Positions 1 to 8,298 of a stretch of 64,000 nt of DNA are shown here, one piece after another. This DNA comes from an uncultured Tateyamaria sp. (lineage in GTDB: Bacteria; Pseudomonadota; Alphaproteobacteria; Rhodobacterales; Rhodobacteraceae), in NCBI RefSeq assembly GCF_947503045.1, contig NZ_CANNCF010000001.1:620001-684000 (forward strand), given 5' to 3'. The stretch's first letter is position 1; each line of letters begins with the position of its first letter. The position numbers were made by a program, and so were the translations under genes. The notes beneath the pieces were generated by a model, which saw only the letters and a program-made list of their open reading frames with translations, was not told where the DNA came from and made no database searches.

Positions 1-1
1 G

Positions 2-157
2 CGCATCGTCAAGAACACAGGGCTGGGGGCGCAGATGCTCAGCAATATGGGCCTCACCCGCCTGATCCTGCTGACGGACAGCCCGCGCACCACCTATATG
101 GGCATCGACGCCTACGGTTTGGAAATCGTCGGCACCCGTCCAATTCTGGGAGAGTAG
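2..157 (+). CDS. C-terminal end of RibBA-type riboflavin enzyme (GTP cyclohydrolase II domain), partial
   Basis: Only the last 51 residues are in the window. They contain the GAQML...MGL..L.LLTDSP pattern followed by GIDAYGLEIVGTRP, which matches the C-terminus of GTP cyclohydrolase II domains (family pattern GAQ-x-L then LLTNNP then GYGLE). In alphaproteobacteria this domain is usually the C-terminal half of a fused 3,4-dihydroxy-2-butanone-4-phosphate synthase. The stop lies 2 bp before ribH, whose product uses the dihydroxybutanone phosphate, so a riboflavin operon is likely. The catalytic zinc-cysteine region is outside the window, so I cannot say whether the GCH II activity is intact. 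Confidence 0.85.
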   Translation, partial: RIVKNTGLGAQMLSNMGLTRLILLTDSPRTTYMGIDAYGLEIVGTRPILGE

Positions 158-159
158 TT

Positions 160-702
160 ATGGCTTCTATCGAACATCACGTGCTGGACCGCCCCAGCTT
201 TGATCGCCCCGTGAAGGTGCTGATTGTCGTCTCGCCCTATTACAAGGCGATTGCGGAAAATATGGTCGCAGGTGCCAAGGCCGAGATCGAGGCCGCCGGG
301 GCCACCTGGGATCTGATCGAAATGCCCGGCGCACTGGAGATTCCGACGGCGATCGGTATCTCGGAACGGATGTCGAATTTCGATGGCTACGTCGCCCTTG
401 GATGCGTGATCCGGGGTGAGACAACCCATTACGAGACGGTGTGCAATGACAGTTCCCGCGCGATCCAGTTGCTAGGCCTGCAGGGTCTTTGCATCGGGAA
501 TGGCATCCTCACGGTCGAAAACGTGGCCCAGGCCGAAGTACGCGCCGACCCCAAGGGGCAGAACAAGGGTGGCGGGGCAGCGGCTGCGGCCTTGCACCTG
601 ATCGCGCTCAGCCGTAAGTGGGGCCGCCAGAGCAAGGGCGTGGGGTTCAAACCCGCCTCTGAATACCAGCTGGCCGGCAAGACAGGATCCGATATCGCAT
701 GA
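160..702 (+). CDS. ribH: 6,7-dimethyl-8-ribityllumazine synthase
   Basis: Lumazine synthase condenses 5-amino-6-ribitylamino-uracil with 3,4-dihydroxy-2-butanone 4-phosphate, the penultimate step of riboflavin synthesis. The 180-residue protein has the family's signature blocks: PGALEIP at 56-62, GCVIRGETTHYE from 81 with the expected active-site histidine at 90, GNGILTVE at 113-120, and NKGGGAA near 135-141. It is somewhat longer than the usual ~155 residues because of an extended C-terminus. It starts 2 bp after the upstream riboflavin gene and overlaps nusB by 4 bp (ATGA), so the three genes are probably co-transcribed. Confidence 0.95.
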   Translation: MASIEHHVLDRPSFDRPVKVLIVVSPYYKAIAENMVAGAKAEIEAAGATWDLIEMPGALEIPTAIGISERMSNFDGYVALGCVIRGETTHYETVCNDSSRAIQLLGLQGLCIGNGILTVENVAQAEVRADPKGQNKGGGAAAAALHLIALSRKWGRQSKGVGFKPASEYQLAGKTGSDIA

Positions 703-1166
703 CCCTTTCGGGCAACCAGAAACGCAAGATGCGCTCGGCCGCGCGGCTTTATGCTGTGCAGGCCCTGTTCCAGATGGAGCAATCAGAGCAGACAGTTGAC
801 CAGATCAGGGTCGAGTTCATGGAGCATCGCTTTGGCGCCTCATACGAGGGCGACGAGATGACCGAGGGCGACCCGGATCATTTCACCCGCGTGATGGAGG
901 ATGCCGTCAACTATCAGGCCCCCATCGACCAGATGACCGATCGCGGGTTGGTGGCCAAGTGGCCCATTGCACGGATTGACCCGACCATCCGGGCCTTGTT
1001 CCGGGCTGCGGGTGCCGAGCTGCGCGATAGCTCGACCCCGCCCAAAGTCGTGATCACCGAATATGTGGACGTGGCCCGCGCCTTTTTCCCGGATGGGAAA
1101 GAGCCCAGTTTCGTGAATGCGGTGCTGGATCACATGGCCCGCGAGGCCCGGCCCGAAGCGTTCTGA
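699..1166 (+). CDS. nusB: Transcription antitermination factor NusB
   Basis: NusB pairs with NusE (ribosomal protein S10) and boxA RNA in antitermination of rRNA transcription. The 155-residue protein begins with a basic segment (NQKRKMRSAARLYAVQALFQME), typical of the RNA-binding N-terminus, and ends with the usual VITEYVDVARAF...PSFVNAVLDH pattern. Its ATG overlaps the ribH stop. The ribH-nusB order is the common one in Proteobacteria and supports the call. An inverted repeat just after its stop probably terminates the operon. Confidence 0.95.
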   Translation: MTLSGNQKRKMRSAARLYAVQALFQMEQSEQTVDQIRVEFMEHRFGASYEGDEMTEGDPDHFTRVMEDAVNYQAPIDQMTDRGLVAKWPIARIDPTIRALFRAAGAELRDSSTPPKVVITEYVDVARAFFPDGKEPSFVNAVLDHMAREARPEAF

Positions 1167-1169
1167 GAC

Positions 1170-1201
1170 ATCGCGCCCCGGGAACAGACCCGGAGCGCGA
1201 T
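1170..1201. terminator. Bidirectional hairpin terminator between nusB and the cytochrome b gene
   Basis: Two 13-base arms, atcgcgccccggg (1170-1182) and cccggagcgcgat (1189-1201), pair with a single mismatch around a 6-base loop (aacaga). The hairpin sits between two convergent genes, 3 bp after the nusB stop and 4 bp before the stop of the minus-strand gene. There is no clear T-run on either side, so the terminator role is inferred from structure and position. Confidence 0.65.
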
Positions 1202-1205
1202 ACCC

Positions 1206-2861
1206 TCATTCGTCAGCGGGCGTGGCTTCCATCCGCAACTCGACCGGGCGCAGGTGCTGGCTGTGCCGCGTTTGCGTATGATCAAAAACAGCCACCCACA
1301 TGTAGACCGGCACATCGGGCTGCAGGGTAAAGTCGTATTTCGAGGTGGTGTCCATCTTGCGCTGGGCCTCAAGCGTCCAGACGCCATCATTCCACACTGC
1401 ATCGGCAAAGACTTCGCCCCGGTCGCCCTCATGCGGGCCATTCACGATGACCGAAGGCATGATGGTGCCCACAGGATAGGTGTCGAGCGCTGGATCATAG
1501 GGCTGCATGTCGTCGGCCTGCATGGCAAATGCCACCGTGTCGGTGGTTTTCGGCGCCATCGGGATATTCTGATACTTTTCGATCAGGGCCGGGTCCTTTG
1601 GCAGATGGGTCGGCGTGATGATGTCGGTCGAGAATTTCTCCCAATTCATCGCATAGCCGCCACCGGTCTTGGGGTCTTGCGTGTACCCTCCTGTATAGCG
1701 GCTCTTTTTGGGATCAACCTCCATAGGTGGGCCAAAATAGTTGTCATCGATCTGGTTGAACGATCCGGTGCGCACGGATTTCCAGTGCCAGACATCCACG
1801 ATCGACCCATCCGTGGTGTAGTGCAGGCCGCGCCCGCCCGAGGGGGCCGGTTTGCCCTCAATCGGCTGGCCGCCCAGATGCGATGTGCCCGCTCCGGCGA
1901 GTTCGGAGGAGGCGGCGAACATCACGCCGAACTTGTCCTCGTAATAGGTGTCCTCGTCCTGCACGTCGAATTCGAATTGCAGCACTTTCCAGCCCTTGTC
2001 GGTCTTTTGCAGGGGCAGGTGTTTCTGGCTGCGCGTGGGGTCGTTCCACTGGAACAGGGCGTAAAGCGTTTCGCCATCATGGACCATTCGGGCGGTGACC
2101 GTGTTGCCATCGGGCGCGTTGATGCCGCGCGCGGTGGCGATCTCGACTCTAGGCGCGTCTTCCCAAGCGGCATCATCGGCCAGCCCGTCGATCTTGGGGG
2201 CGGTGTCGATCTTGCGCACCTCCAGCGTGGGATAGGTGACGCCGTCAATCACGGTGATGCTGACGGCGGCAAGGCTGGCCACGGCCACCGCTGACAGCGC
2301 GGCACTGCCATAGACCAGCCGGGGGTTAATGATCTTGAACAGGTGGACAAGGCCGCCATAGGCGAGCTGTGCGATCACATGCAGAACCACATAGGCCAGC
2401 ACCGACCAGGCCAGGATCAGGTGGATTTGCAGCACATTGACATAAGAAAAGAGGTTGGGCAGCGCATAGAGCAGCAGGCCCGTCACGGTTGAGGCCGCCA
2501 GCAGCGCAAAGGATATCCAGTAGATCACCAGATTGACCGCCCTCCAACGCCGCTTTTTGTCCGTGCCCACCAGAGAGGCGACGGCGAGCGCGTCAATCTT
2601 GATGCGCCGCTGCAGGCGCGCGCGGATCAGGAAAGCGACATAGGCAATCATCACAAAGGCCAGCGTGATCGCAGACCAGACATGCCAGACGATGACGTTG
2701 CCTTGCAGCAAAATGCTGTCCACGGCCCGCGCCCAGGTGTTGCCCGGCGCATCGGCCGCAATCCTGAGCCCGGTCAGCAGACTGATGGCGAGGGTGGCCA
2801 CCAAGGCCCAATGCAGGAACACGGTGCTGAAGTCGGTTTTTCGAAATATCCGTTGAGGCAT
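1206..2861 (-). CDS. Membrane cytochrome b561 domain fused to ethylbenzene-dehydrogenase-type haem domain
   Basis: This is a 551-residue fusion. Residues ~1-205 are a membrane cytochrome b with several hydrophobic helices and helix-borne histidines (FLHWAL near the start, VIVWHVWSA, LQIHLILAW, VVLHVIAQL) as possible b-haem ligands. Residues ~210-551 resemble the ethylbenzene dehydrogenase gamma-subunit haem-binding domain (IDGLADDAAWEDA, then VHDGETLYALFQWNDPTRS, and tryptophan-rich beta segments). The chosen ATG at 2861 has a good ribosome site (AAAGGA) and starts immediately before the first helix; the frame stays open upstream to 3026 without sequence resembling a domain. The protein probably carries electrons between the quinone pool and a periplasmic partner. 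No molybdenum catalytic subunit is encoded nearby. Confidence 0.75.
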   Translation of the reverse strand: MPQRIFRKTDFSTVFLHWALVATLAISLLTGLRIAADAPGNTWARAVDSILLQGNVIVWHVWSAITLAFVMIAYVAFLIRARLQRRIKIDALAVASLVGTDKKRRWRAVNLVIYWISFALLAASTVTGLLLYALPNLFSYVNVLQIHLILAWSVLAYVVLHVIAQLAYGGLVHLFKIINPRLVYGSAALSAVAVASLAAVSITVIDGVTYPTLEVRKIDTAPKIDGLADDAAWEDAPRVEIATARGINAPDGNTVTARMVHDGETLYALFQWNDPTRSQKHLPLQKTDKGWKVLQFEFDVQDEDTYYEDKFGVMFAASSELAGAGTSHLGGQPIEGKPAPSGGRGLHYTTDGSIVDVWHWKSVRTGSFNQIDDNYFGPPMEVDPKKSRYTGGYTQDPKTGGGYAMNWEKFSTDIITPTHLPKDPALIEKYQNIPMAPKTTDTVAFAMQADDMQPYDPALDTYPVGTIMPSVIVNGPHEGDRGEVFADAVWNDGVWTLEAQRKMDTTSKYDFTLQPDVPVYMWVAVFDHTQTRHSQHLRPVELRMEATPADE

Positions 2862-3191
2862 GTCTTGTCCTTTCGCGTGAATACGGCCGAGTGGCGCCAC
2901 ACGTTTTGGTGTGACGGGGCCAAACAAAGGACAGCGAGGACATTCCGGGCAACGATGGCCGTAGGTTCCGTGCGATTGCAGCACGCGAGCGCCGGATTCA
3001 GCGATGTGATGGGCAAGTTCCTGCACCGGAGACCGGAACCGGCGCGAATTTTTGCACCGGTTTGGGACGCAATGTGCCTGCGCGTGACCGAGCAGTGGCG
3101 GTTCAAGTGTTTGGAAACGTTATCTTTGGTGCAAAGGGCGCGCGTGTCGCTGAGCCCGGGAAGGGCAGCGTGGGTGCGATGACTCCAGCCC
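2862..3191. other. Intergenic region without a recognisable gene (330 bp)
   Basis: I see no convincing coding frame here. It must hold the promoter of the minus-strand cytochrome b gene. A small inverted repeat (cacac, 6-base spacer, gtgtg; 2898-2913) lies about 37 bp upstream of that gene's start and could be an operator or leader hairpin. The rest shows no repeat or RNA-gene signature that I can recognise. Confidence 0.5.
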
Positions 3192-3935
3192 CTAGGCGTT
3201 CAGAAATTCATCTCGGGCAGAGATCATGCAGGCCCTCAATTCCGCCTCCACCATCACAAACCGGCTGCTGGGCGCCGGTACTGAGATCGCAAAGATATCG
3301 CCGTTCTGCCCCATCACCGCAAAGCCAAGGGCGCTGATCCCGTCGGTGTGTTCGTTTTCATCGCGTGCCAGATCACCACCCCGGATGCGCGAAAGTTCCG
3401 CCAGAAGCGGGCCAAGCTTGATGTCGAATTCCGGGCGCGCTGCCAGTTCGGCAAGGATCAGTTTTTCGGCCACGACCTCTTCGAGGCAGGCCAACGCGGC
3501 CTTGCCGTTTGCGGTTGTGGTCAGGGGAAATGTCTCGCCGATGCTTGAAACCGTCCGCAGTCGCTGGCTGCCCACGACCTGATCCACGAACCGCATCTGA
3601 CGCCCTTCGAGAATGGCCAGATCGACGGTTTCGGATGTGGCGGCCGAGATCTCTTTCATCACCGGGCGCAGGCGTTCGCGCATGTCGAAGACAGGCGCCT
3701 GCGCGAGGCTCTGAATCTCGGGGCCGAGCCTGATTCTTCCTTGCCCACCATCGGTCGCCACAAACCGTTCATGGGACAGTGCGCTGACGATCCGCTGTAC
3801 CGTAGAGCGGGGCAGTGAGACTTGCGCCGCGATCTGACCGAGGCTCAGCCCGTCGGTGTTTCGCCCCAGAACCCGCAGGATGTCTGCAGCCCTTGTGATG
3901 ACCTGAATGCCTTGAATTCGTTGATTATCTTCCAC
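3192..3935 (-). CDS. IclR-family transcriptional regulator
   Basis: The protein is 247 residues from a GTG at 3935. An N-terminal winged helix-turn-helix (~10-70: ITRAADILRVLG, then LSLGQIAAQVSLPRSTVQRIVSAL) is followed by an IclR effector-binding domain (~75-247) with the ETVDLAILEG and TTTANGKAALA segments. The frame runs upstream to an ATG at 4013, but the extra 26 residues look non-domain and would run into the shared promoter region, so GTG is preferred. It is transcribed away from the adjacent catabolic operon, the usual layout for a local regulator that responds to the pathway substrate or an intermediate. The ligand is unknown. Confidence 0.85.
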   Translation of the reverse strand: MEDNQRIQGIQVITRAADILRVLGRNTDGLSLGQIAAQVSLPRSTVQRIVSALSHERFVATDGGQGRIRLGPEIQSLAQAPVFDMRERLRPVMKEISAATSETVDLAILEGRQMRFVDQVVGSQRLRTVSSIGETFPLTTTANGKAALACLEEVVAEKLILAELAARPEFDIKLGPLLAELSRIRGGDLARDENEHTDGISALGFAVMGQNGDIFAISVPAPSSRFVMVEAELRACMISARDEFLNA

Positions 3936-4040
3936 GGTTCCGGCCCTGCCACCTGATCTAAAATTGCTGTGTTGTGCTGGCTCTATCCTAGAATTTAAAA
4001 GATTGAAAATCAATAGTTGACCGCATTACGATACATATTG

Positions 4041-4052
4041 CACCATATTGTG
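4041..4052. promoter_or_regulatory. Candidate IclR operator
   Basis: The 12-mer CACCATATTGTG is palindromic at 10 of 12 positions (CAC-N-ATAT-N-GTG). It lies between the start of the IclR gene (3935) and the first gene of the divergent operon (4085), where a local regulator would be expected to bind. There is only one copy and no comparison with other genomes is possible here, so this is a position-based suggestion. Confidence 0.3.
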
Positions 4053-4084
4053 GAACGATGCGCAGCGCTATTTGGGAGGGTGCG

Positions 4085-4924
4085 ATGACAGTCAACATTC
4101 GCGGGATCGATTTTCAGGACAACCTGGACAACGACATGGGGCTGGAGTTTGTGAACCTCAGCCACCGGTTTGGATACCAGTGTCCGAACTGGCCCTACTT
4201 CAAGGACGTCGCGATCGAGCGAAAGCACTACATGGCCAAGTCCGGTGTGCTGAGCCAGACCATCACAACCACGATGCACGTGACCACCCATATCGACGCG
4301 CCTGCGCATGTGGTTCAGGGCACGCCCTTCATTGACGAGGTGCCTCTGCCGCATTTCTTTGGCACCGGCATCGTGGTGAGCATTCCCAAAAAGAAGTGGG
4401 AGCAGATCACCGGCGACGATCTGGAAAAGGCCTGCGGTCACGCGATCCGCAAGGGCGATGTGCTGATCATCAACACCGGCTGGCACAAGCAATATGAAGA
4501 CGGTGACTACTTTGCCTATTGCCCCGGTCTGGTGCCGTCGGCGGCCGACTGGATGGTCGAAAAAGGCGTCAAGGTTGTCGGCCACGACACCCAGGCCAAC
4601 GACCACCCGCTGGCCACTGCCATCGGCCCCCAGCGCAACGGCCCGATCCTGCCTCATCTGGAACAGGAATATCTGGAATGGTCCGGCGGCACACCCTGGG
4701 ACGTAGATTTCCCCGAATGGGAGCCTGTACACAACAAGCTGTTTTCAAATGGTATTTTGGGCATCGAAAATGTCGGCGGCGACTTGGATGCTGTCACGGG
4801 CAAACGCGTGACCTTCGCCTTTTTCCCATGGAACTGGGATCGCGGTGACGGCTGCATCATCCGCCTTGTCGCCATCACTGACAAGAAACAGGCCTACCGT
4901 ATCGAGGCCGGGGAAGCGTTCTAA
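4085..4924 (+). CDS. Cyclase-family metal-dependent hydrolase (kynurenine formamidase/isatin hydrolase fold)
   Basis: This 279-residue protein belongs to the metal-dependent 'cyclase' hydrolase family, whose members open amides or lactones (kynurenine formamidase, isatin hydrolase). The metal-binding signature HVTTHIDAPAH (65-75) supplies His65, His69, Asp71 and His75, equivalent to the family's H-x-GTH-x-D-x-P-x-H. A later segment, INTGWHKQY, resembles the family's second conserved block. The ATG at 4085 follows a strong ribosome site (GGGAGGG); an upstream in-frame ATG at 4058 lacks one. Being first in the operon, it may open a cyclic or amide-linked substrate before oxidation, but the substrate cannot be read from sequence. 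Confidence 0.8.
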   Translation: MTVNIRGIDFQDNLDNDMGLEFVNLSHRFGYQCPNWPYFKDVAIERKHYMAKSGVLSQTITTTMHVTTHIDAPAHVVQGTPFIDEVPLPHFFGTGIVVSIPKKKWEQITGDDLEKACGHAIRKGDVLIINTGWHKQYEDGDYFAYCPGLVPSAADWMVEKGVKVVGHDTQANDHPLATAIGPQRNGPILPHLEQEYLEWSGGTPWDVDFPEWEPVHNKLFSNGILGIENVGGDLDAVTGKRVTFAFFPWNWDRGDGCIIRLVAITDKKQAYRIEAGEAF

Positions 4925-5277
4925 TGCACCTCAAGCGCTTTGCCGATGCCGAACCCTACGAGGCCCCCAACCATTGGGGTGTCACCGGGTTGCGGCTGCA
5001 GGGGTTCGAAGAGGGTGGCCCGGAAAACCAATGGGTCGGCTTTTCGCAATTCCTGCCCGGCGGCGGCGCAGGGCCAGACAGCACGCCTTTTGAAAAGGTC
5101 TATGTCGTGATCGAGGGCGAGATGACGGTCGAAATCGACGGTATCGAGACCGTTCTGCGGGCCATGGACAGTTGCACCATTCCGCCCGGCGAAGTGCGCC
5201 GGATCGAAAACAAGACCAACCACATCTGCAAAATGCTTGTCGTGATCCCGTATCCCGGCGGCAAAGGACCGGAGTAG
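4924..5277 (+). CDS. Small cupin-domain protein
   Basis: A 117-residue single-domain cupin. The cupin core is visible as FEKVYVVIEGEMTVEIDG, then AMDSCTIPPGEVRRIENKTN, then CKMLVVIPYPGG. The usual first metal motif (HxH...E) is replaced by a form without the paired histidines, so metal binding is uncertain. Its ATG shares one base with the previous gene's stop (TAATG), which implies translational coupling. Stand-alone cupins in such operons may be isomerases, dioxygenases or binding proteins; I cannot assign the reaction. Confidence 0.8.
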   Translation: MHLKRFADAEPYEAPNHWGVTGLRLQGFEEGGPENQWVGFSQFLPGGGAGPDSTPFEKVYVVIEGEMTVEIDGIETVLRAMDSCTIPPGEVRRIENKTNHICKMLVVIPYPGGKGPE

Positions 5278-5281
5278 GCCG

Positions 5282-6067
5282 ATGTCACTGGACAACCCGC
5301 ATTCCATGTTCGACGTGCAGGGCAAGGTGGCCCTGATCACGGGCGCATCCGGGGCCTTTGGCTCCGTCGCTGCGCGCTGCCTGTCTGCTGCAGGATGCAA
5401 GGTGGTTCTGGCCGCTGGCAACGCCGCGGCCTTGGGCGAGGTCGCCGCCATCTGCAGTGGCGAAACCCGCCTGATCAACGCACGCCCCGACAGTGAAGCG
5501 GCCTGTGACGCCATGATCGCCGAGACAGTCAAAGCCTGTGGTCGCATCGACATTCTGGTGGTCGCCTCGGGCATGAACAAGGTGGCCAAGATCGAGGATA
5601 TGGCCCCTGCGACCTTTGACGACGTCATGGATGCTAATGTCAGGCAGTCCTGGCTGATCGCAAGGGCGGCGACGGCGCAGATGAAGGCGCAAGGTGAGGG
5701 CGGCAAGATCGTGTTGGTATCTTCGGCCCGCGGCCTGTTGGGCCATCCGGCAGGCTACACAGCCTATTGCTCGTCCAAGGCGGCGGTGGACGGGATGACC
5801 AAGGCACTTGGTTGCGAGCTTGGGCCCACCGGCATCACCGTGAATGCGATTGCGCCCACGGTCTTCCGCTCACCGCTCACCGCATGGATGTTCGAAGACA
5901 CCGAAAACGCCACCGCTGTGCGAAACGGATTTCTCGCCCGCGTGCCCAAGGGGCGCCTGGGTGAGCCCGAGGACCTAACCGGGCCACTGTTGTTTCTGTC
6001 GTCCAAAGCGTCCGATTTTTACACCGGCCACATCCTATATGCCGATGGCGGCTATACGGCGGGATGA
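5282..6067 (+). CDS. Short-chain dehydrogenase/reductase
   Basis: A classical SDR of 261 residues. The nucleotide-binding motif ALITGASGAFGS is near residues 14-25, the active-site serine lies in KIVLVSSARGL, and the YCSSK form of YxxxK follows in YTAYCSSKAAVDGM. The C-terminus ends with the usual TGHILYADGGY pattern. It follows the cupin by 4 bp and overlaps the next dehydrogenase by 4 bp. It probably oxidises or reduces a hydroxyl group on the same substrate as its neighbours. The segment after the glycine motif (LAAGNAAAL) lacks a clear arginine, so NAD versus NADP preference is not settled. Confidence 0.85.
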   Translation: MSLDNPHSMFDVQGKVALITGASGAFGSVAARCLSAAGCKVVLAAGNAAALGEVAAICSGETRLINARPDSEAACDAMIAETVKACGRIDILVVASGMNKVAKIEDMAPATFDDVMDANVRQSWLIARAATAQMKAQGEGGKIVLVSSARGLLGHPAGYTAYCSSKAAVDGMTKALGCELGPTGITVNAIAPTVFRSPLTAWMFEDTENATAVRNGFLARVPKGRLGEPEDLTGPLLFLSSKASDFYTGHILYADGGYTAG

Positions 6068-6990
6068 CGGGCGACCAACATATCGCCGTGATCGGGGCCG
6101 GGTTGATGGGGCATGGCATCGCGCTGACCTTTGCGCGGGCCGGGCATGCCGTTGCGATCACCGACCCGGTTGCAGAGATGCTGCACTCCGCACCTGCCCG
6201 CATCGCCGAAAGCCTCACCTTGCTCGGTGCGGATCAGGGCGAAATCGATGCAGCCCTTGCCCGCATCACCCTGTCACCGAGCACACAAGCCACCGTGGCG
6301 GACGCGCAAGTCGTGTTTGAGGCAGCCCCGGAAAAGCTGGCACTCAAACAGGCGATTTTTGCCGAGGTTGAGGCCCACGCGCCGCCGGATGCAATTCTCG
6401 CCTCGAACACCTCGGTGATCCAGATCAGTAAAATCATGGGTGGCCTCAGCACGCGCCATCGCGCGCTGGGCACCCATTGGTGGAACCCGCCGCACATGAT
6501 CCCGCTGGTTGAGGTGGTGAAAACCGAATGGACCAACCCGGCCCTTGCGCAATCCATGTTCGATCTGCTGGCGCGGGCGGGCAAGACCCCTGCCATGGTT
6601 GAAAAGGATGTGCCCGGATTCATCGGCAATCGCCTGCAGCACGCCCTGTGGCGCGAGGCGATCTCGCTGGTCGAGAACGGCATTTGCGACGCCGAAACCG
6701 TGGACAATGTGGTCAAGGCCAGCTTTGGCCGCCGCCTTGCAGTGCTTGGCCCGCTGGAAAACGCGGACCTTGTCGGGCTGGAGCTGACCCAAGACATCCA
6801 CGCGCAGGTGCTGTTCGATCTGGACACCAGCGGCACACCGTCCCCGTACCTGCAAAAGATGCGCGATCAGGGCCGCCACGGCATGGCCGCGGGCGCTGGC
6901 CTGCGCGACTGGTCCGCGGGCGATCTGGAAAAGACCAAGGCCCGCGTGGCCGAACACCTGCGACAACTGACGGCAATTCTGCCGAACTAA
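6064..6990 (+). CDS. 3-hydroxyacyl-CoA dehydrogenase family protein (carnitine/gulonate-dehydrogenase-like)
   Basis: A 308-residue single-function member of the 3-hydroxyacyl-CoA dehydrogenase fold. The dinucleotide motif is GAGLMG (11-16) and Asp34 at the end of strand 2 suggests NAD. The catalytic pair is expected at Glu90 (FEAAPE) and His138 (GTHWWNPP). The fold includes enzymes acting on free hydroxy acids, such as L-carnitine 3-dehydrogenase and L-gulonate 3-dehydrogenase. A beta-keto acid cleavage enzyme ends the operon, so a 3-hydroxy-to-3-oxo oxidation feeding it is the natural reading. It overlaps the SDR by ATGA. Whether the substrate is free or CoA-bound is inference. Confidence 0.8.
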   Translation: MTGDQHIAVIGAGLMGHGIALTFARAGHAVAITDPVAEMLHSAPARIAESLTLLGADQGEIDAALARITLSPSTQATVADAQVVFEAAPEKLALKQAIFAEVEAHAPPDAILASNTSVIQISKIMGGLSTRHRALGTHWWNPPHMIPLVEVVKTEWTNPALAQSMFDLLARAGKTPAMVEKDVPGFIGNRLQHALWREAISLVENGICDAETVDNVVKASFGRRLAVLGPLENADLVGLELTQDIHAQVLFDLDTSGTPSPYLQKMRDQGRHGMAAGAGLRDWSAGDLEKTKARVAEHLRQLTAILPN

Positions 6991-7013
6991 TCACAGCTTT
7001 GGGAGGAGCGACG

Positions 7014-8285
7014 ATGACCATGAAACCTAACCGACGCCACGTGCTCGGCGGGCTTGCCGCAACCGTGGCCGCCCCCGCCATCCTGACTGCCAGCCGCGCC
7101 TATGCCCAGTCGCCGACCATCCGCATCGGCCATGTCAGCCCGCGCACCGGCCCCCTGGCGGGCTTTGCCGAAGCGGATGATTTCGTGCTCCAAGGTATCC
7201 AGGCGGCCCTTTCAGGAGGCGTCGAGAACAACGGCAAGACCTACGCGGTCGAGATCATTTCGAAGGACAGCCAGTCCAACCCGAACCGCGCCGCGGAAGT
7301 CGCGGCAGACCTGATCCTCGGCGACGAGGTCGACATCATCGTCGCGGCCTCAACCCCGGACACAACCAACCCTGTCGCCGATCAGGCCGAGATCAACGAA
7401 GTGCCCTGCATCACCACCGATTGCCCATGGCAGCCCTACTTCTTTGGCCGGAATGGCAACCCGGCGCAGGGCTTTGACTTTACGTACCATTTCTTCTGGG
7501 GGCTTGAGGATGTCATCGGTAACTTCCTTGACCTCTGGGGCAGTTCCGACGCCGCGAAAAACGTCGGCGGTCTGTTCCCGAATGACGCGGACGGCAACGC
7601 ATGGGGCGATCCCGAGGTGGGCTTTCCCAAACCGTTGTCCGAGGCTGGGTTCTCCTTGACCGACCCGGGCCGCTACCAGCCACTGAATGATGACTTCTCC
7701 AACTACATTACCGCATTCAAAGATGCGGGTTGCGAGATCATCACCGGCAACATGATCCCGCCGGACTTTGCCACCTTCTGGGCGCAGGCCGCGCAGCAGG
7801 ATTTCCGACCCAAGGTGGTGACCATCGGCAAAGCGCTGTTGTTCCCGTCCTTTGTGCAATCGCTTGGGGATCGCGGCGAAGGCCTGACCTCGGAAGTCTG
7901 GTGGAGCCCGTCACATCCGTTCAATTCGTCGCTGACTGGCGACAGCGCCAAGGCGCTGGCCGATGGCTATACCGCCGCCAGCGGACGTCCCTGGACGCAG
8001 CCCATCGGGTTCAAGCACGCGCTGTTCGAAGTGGTGCGCGACGTGGTGTCCCGCACTGCTGATCTGGATGACCCGATGGCCATCGTTGAGGCGATCAAAA
8101 GCACCAACATGTCCACGATTGTCGGTGACGTGAACTGGGCCAACGGCCCCGTGCCCAACGTGACCAAGACCCCGCTTGTCGCGGGTCAGTGGCAAAAAGC
8201 GGGCGATGCGCTTGAGCTGTTGATCACCAACAATGCCGCAGCCCCCGACATCCCGGTGGGTGGCGAACTGAAGCTTCTGTCCTAG
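7014..8285 (+). CDS. LIV-type ABC transporter substrate-binding protein
   Basis: A 423-residue periplasmic binding protein of the branched-chain amino acid/amide family (fold type I). The N-terminus carries NRRHVLGGLAATVAAPAILTASRAYA, a twin-arginine-like signal with a likely cut after AYA. The mature protein begins IRIGHVSPRTGPLAGFAEAD, the usual start of this family. The ATG at 7014 follows GGGAGGAG; the frame is open further upstream but overlaps the previous gene. The four transporter genes directly downstream complete the importer. LIV-type systems carry many ligands besides amino acids (amides, aromatic acids, urea), so the ligand should be the substrate of the enzymes in this operon. 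Confidence 0.9.
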   Translation: MTMKPNRRHVLGGLAATVAAPAILTASRAYAQSPTIRIGHVSPRTGPLAGFAEADDFVLQGIQAALSGGVENNGKTYAVEIISKDSQSNPNRAAEVAADLILGDEVDIIVAASTPDTTNPVADQAEINEVPCITTDCPWQPYFFGRNGNPAQGFDFTYHFFWGLEDVIGNFLDLWGSSDAAKNVGGLFPNDADGNAWGDPEVGFPKPLSEAGFSLTDPGRYQPLNDDFSNYITAFKDAGCEIITGNMIPPDFATFWAQAAQQDFRPKVVTIGKALLFPSFVQSLGDRGEGLTSEVWWSPSHPFNSSLTGDSAKALADGYTAASGRPWTQPIGFKHALFEVVRDVVSRTADLDDPMAIVEAIKSTNMSTIVGDVNWANGPVPNVTKTPLVAGQWQKAGDALELLITNNAAAPDIPVGGELKLLS

Positions 8286-8298
8286 AAAGGGAACAGTC

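Noticed and set aside
1254-2294. Long plus-strand frame of 346 residues opposite the cytochrome b gene
   Set aside because: It is antisense to a gene with clear domains and a good ribosome site, and its translation is rich in Arg, His and Gly with no domain pattern. High-GC DNA gives such shadows often.
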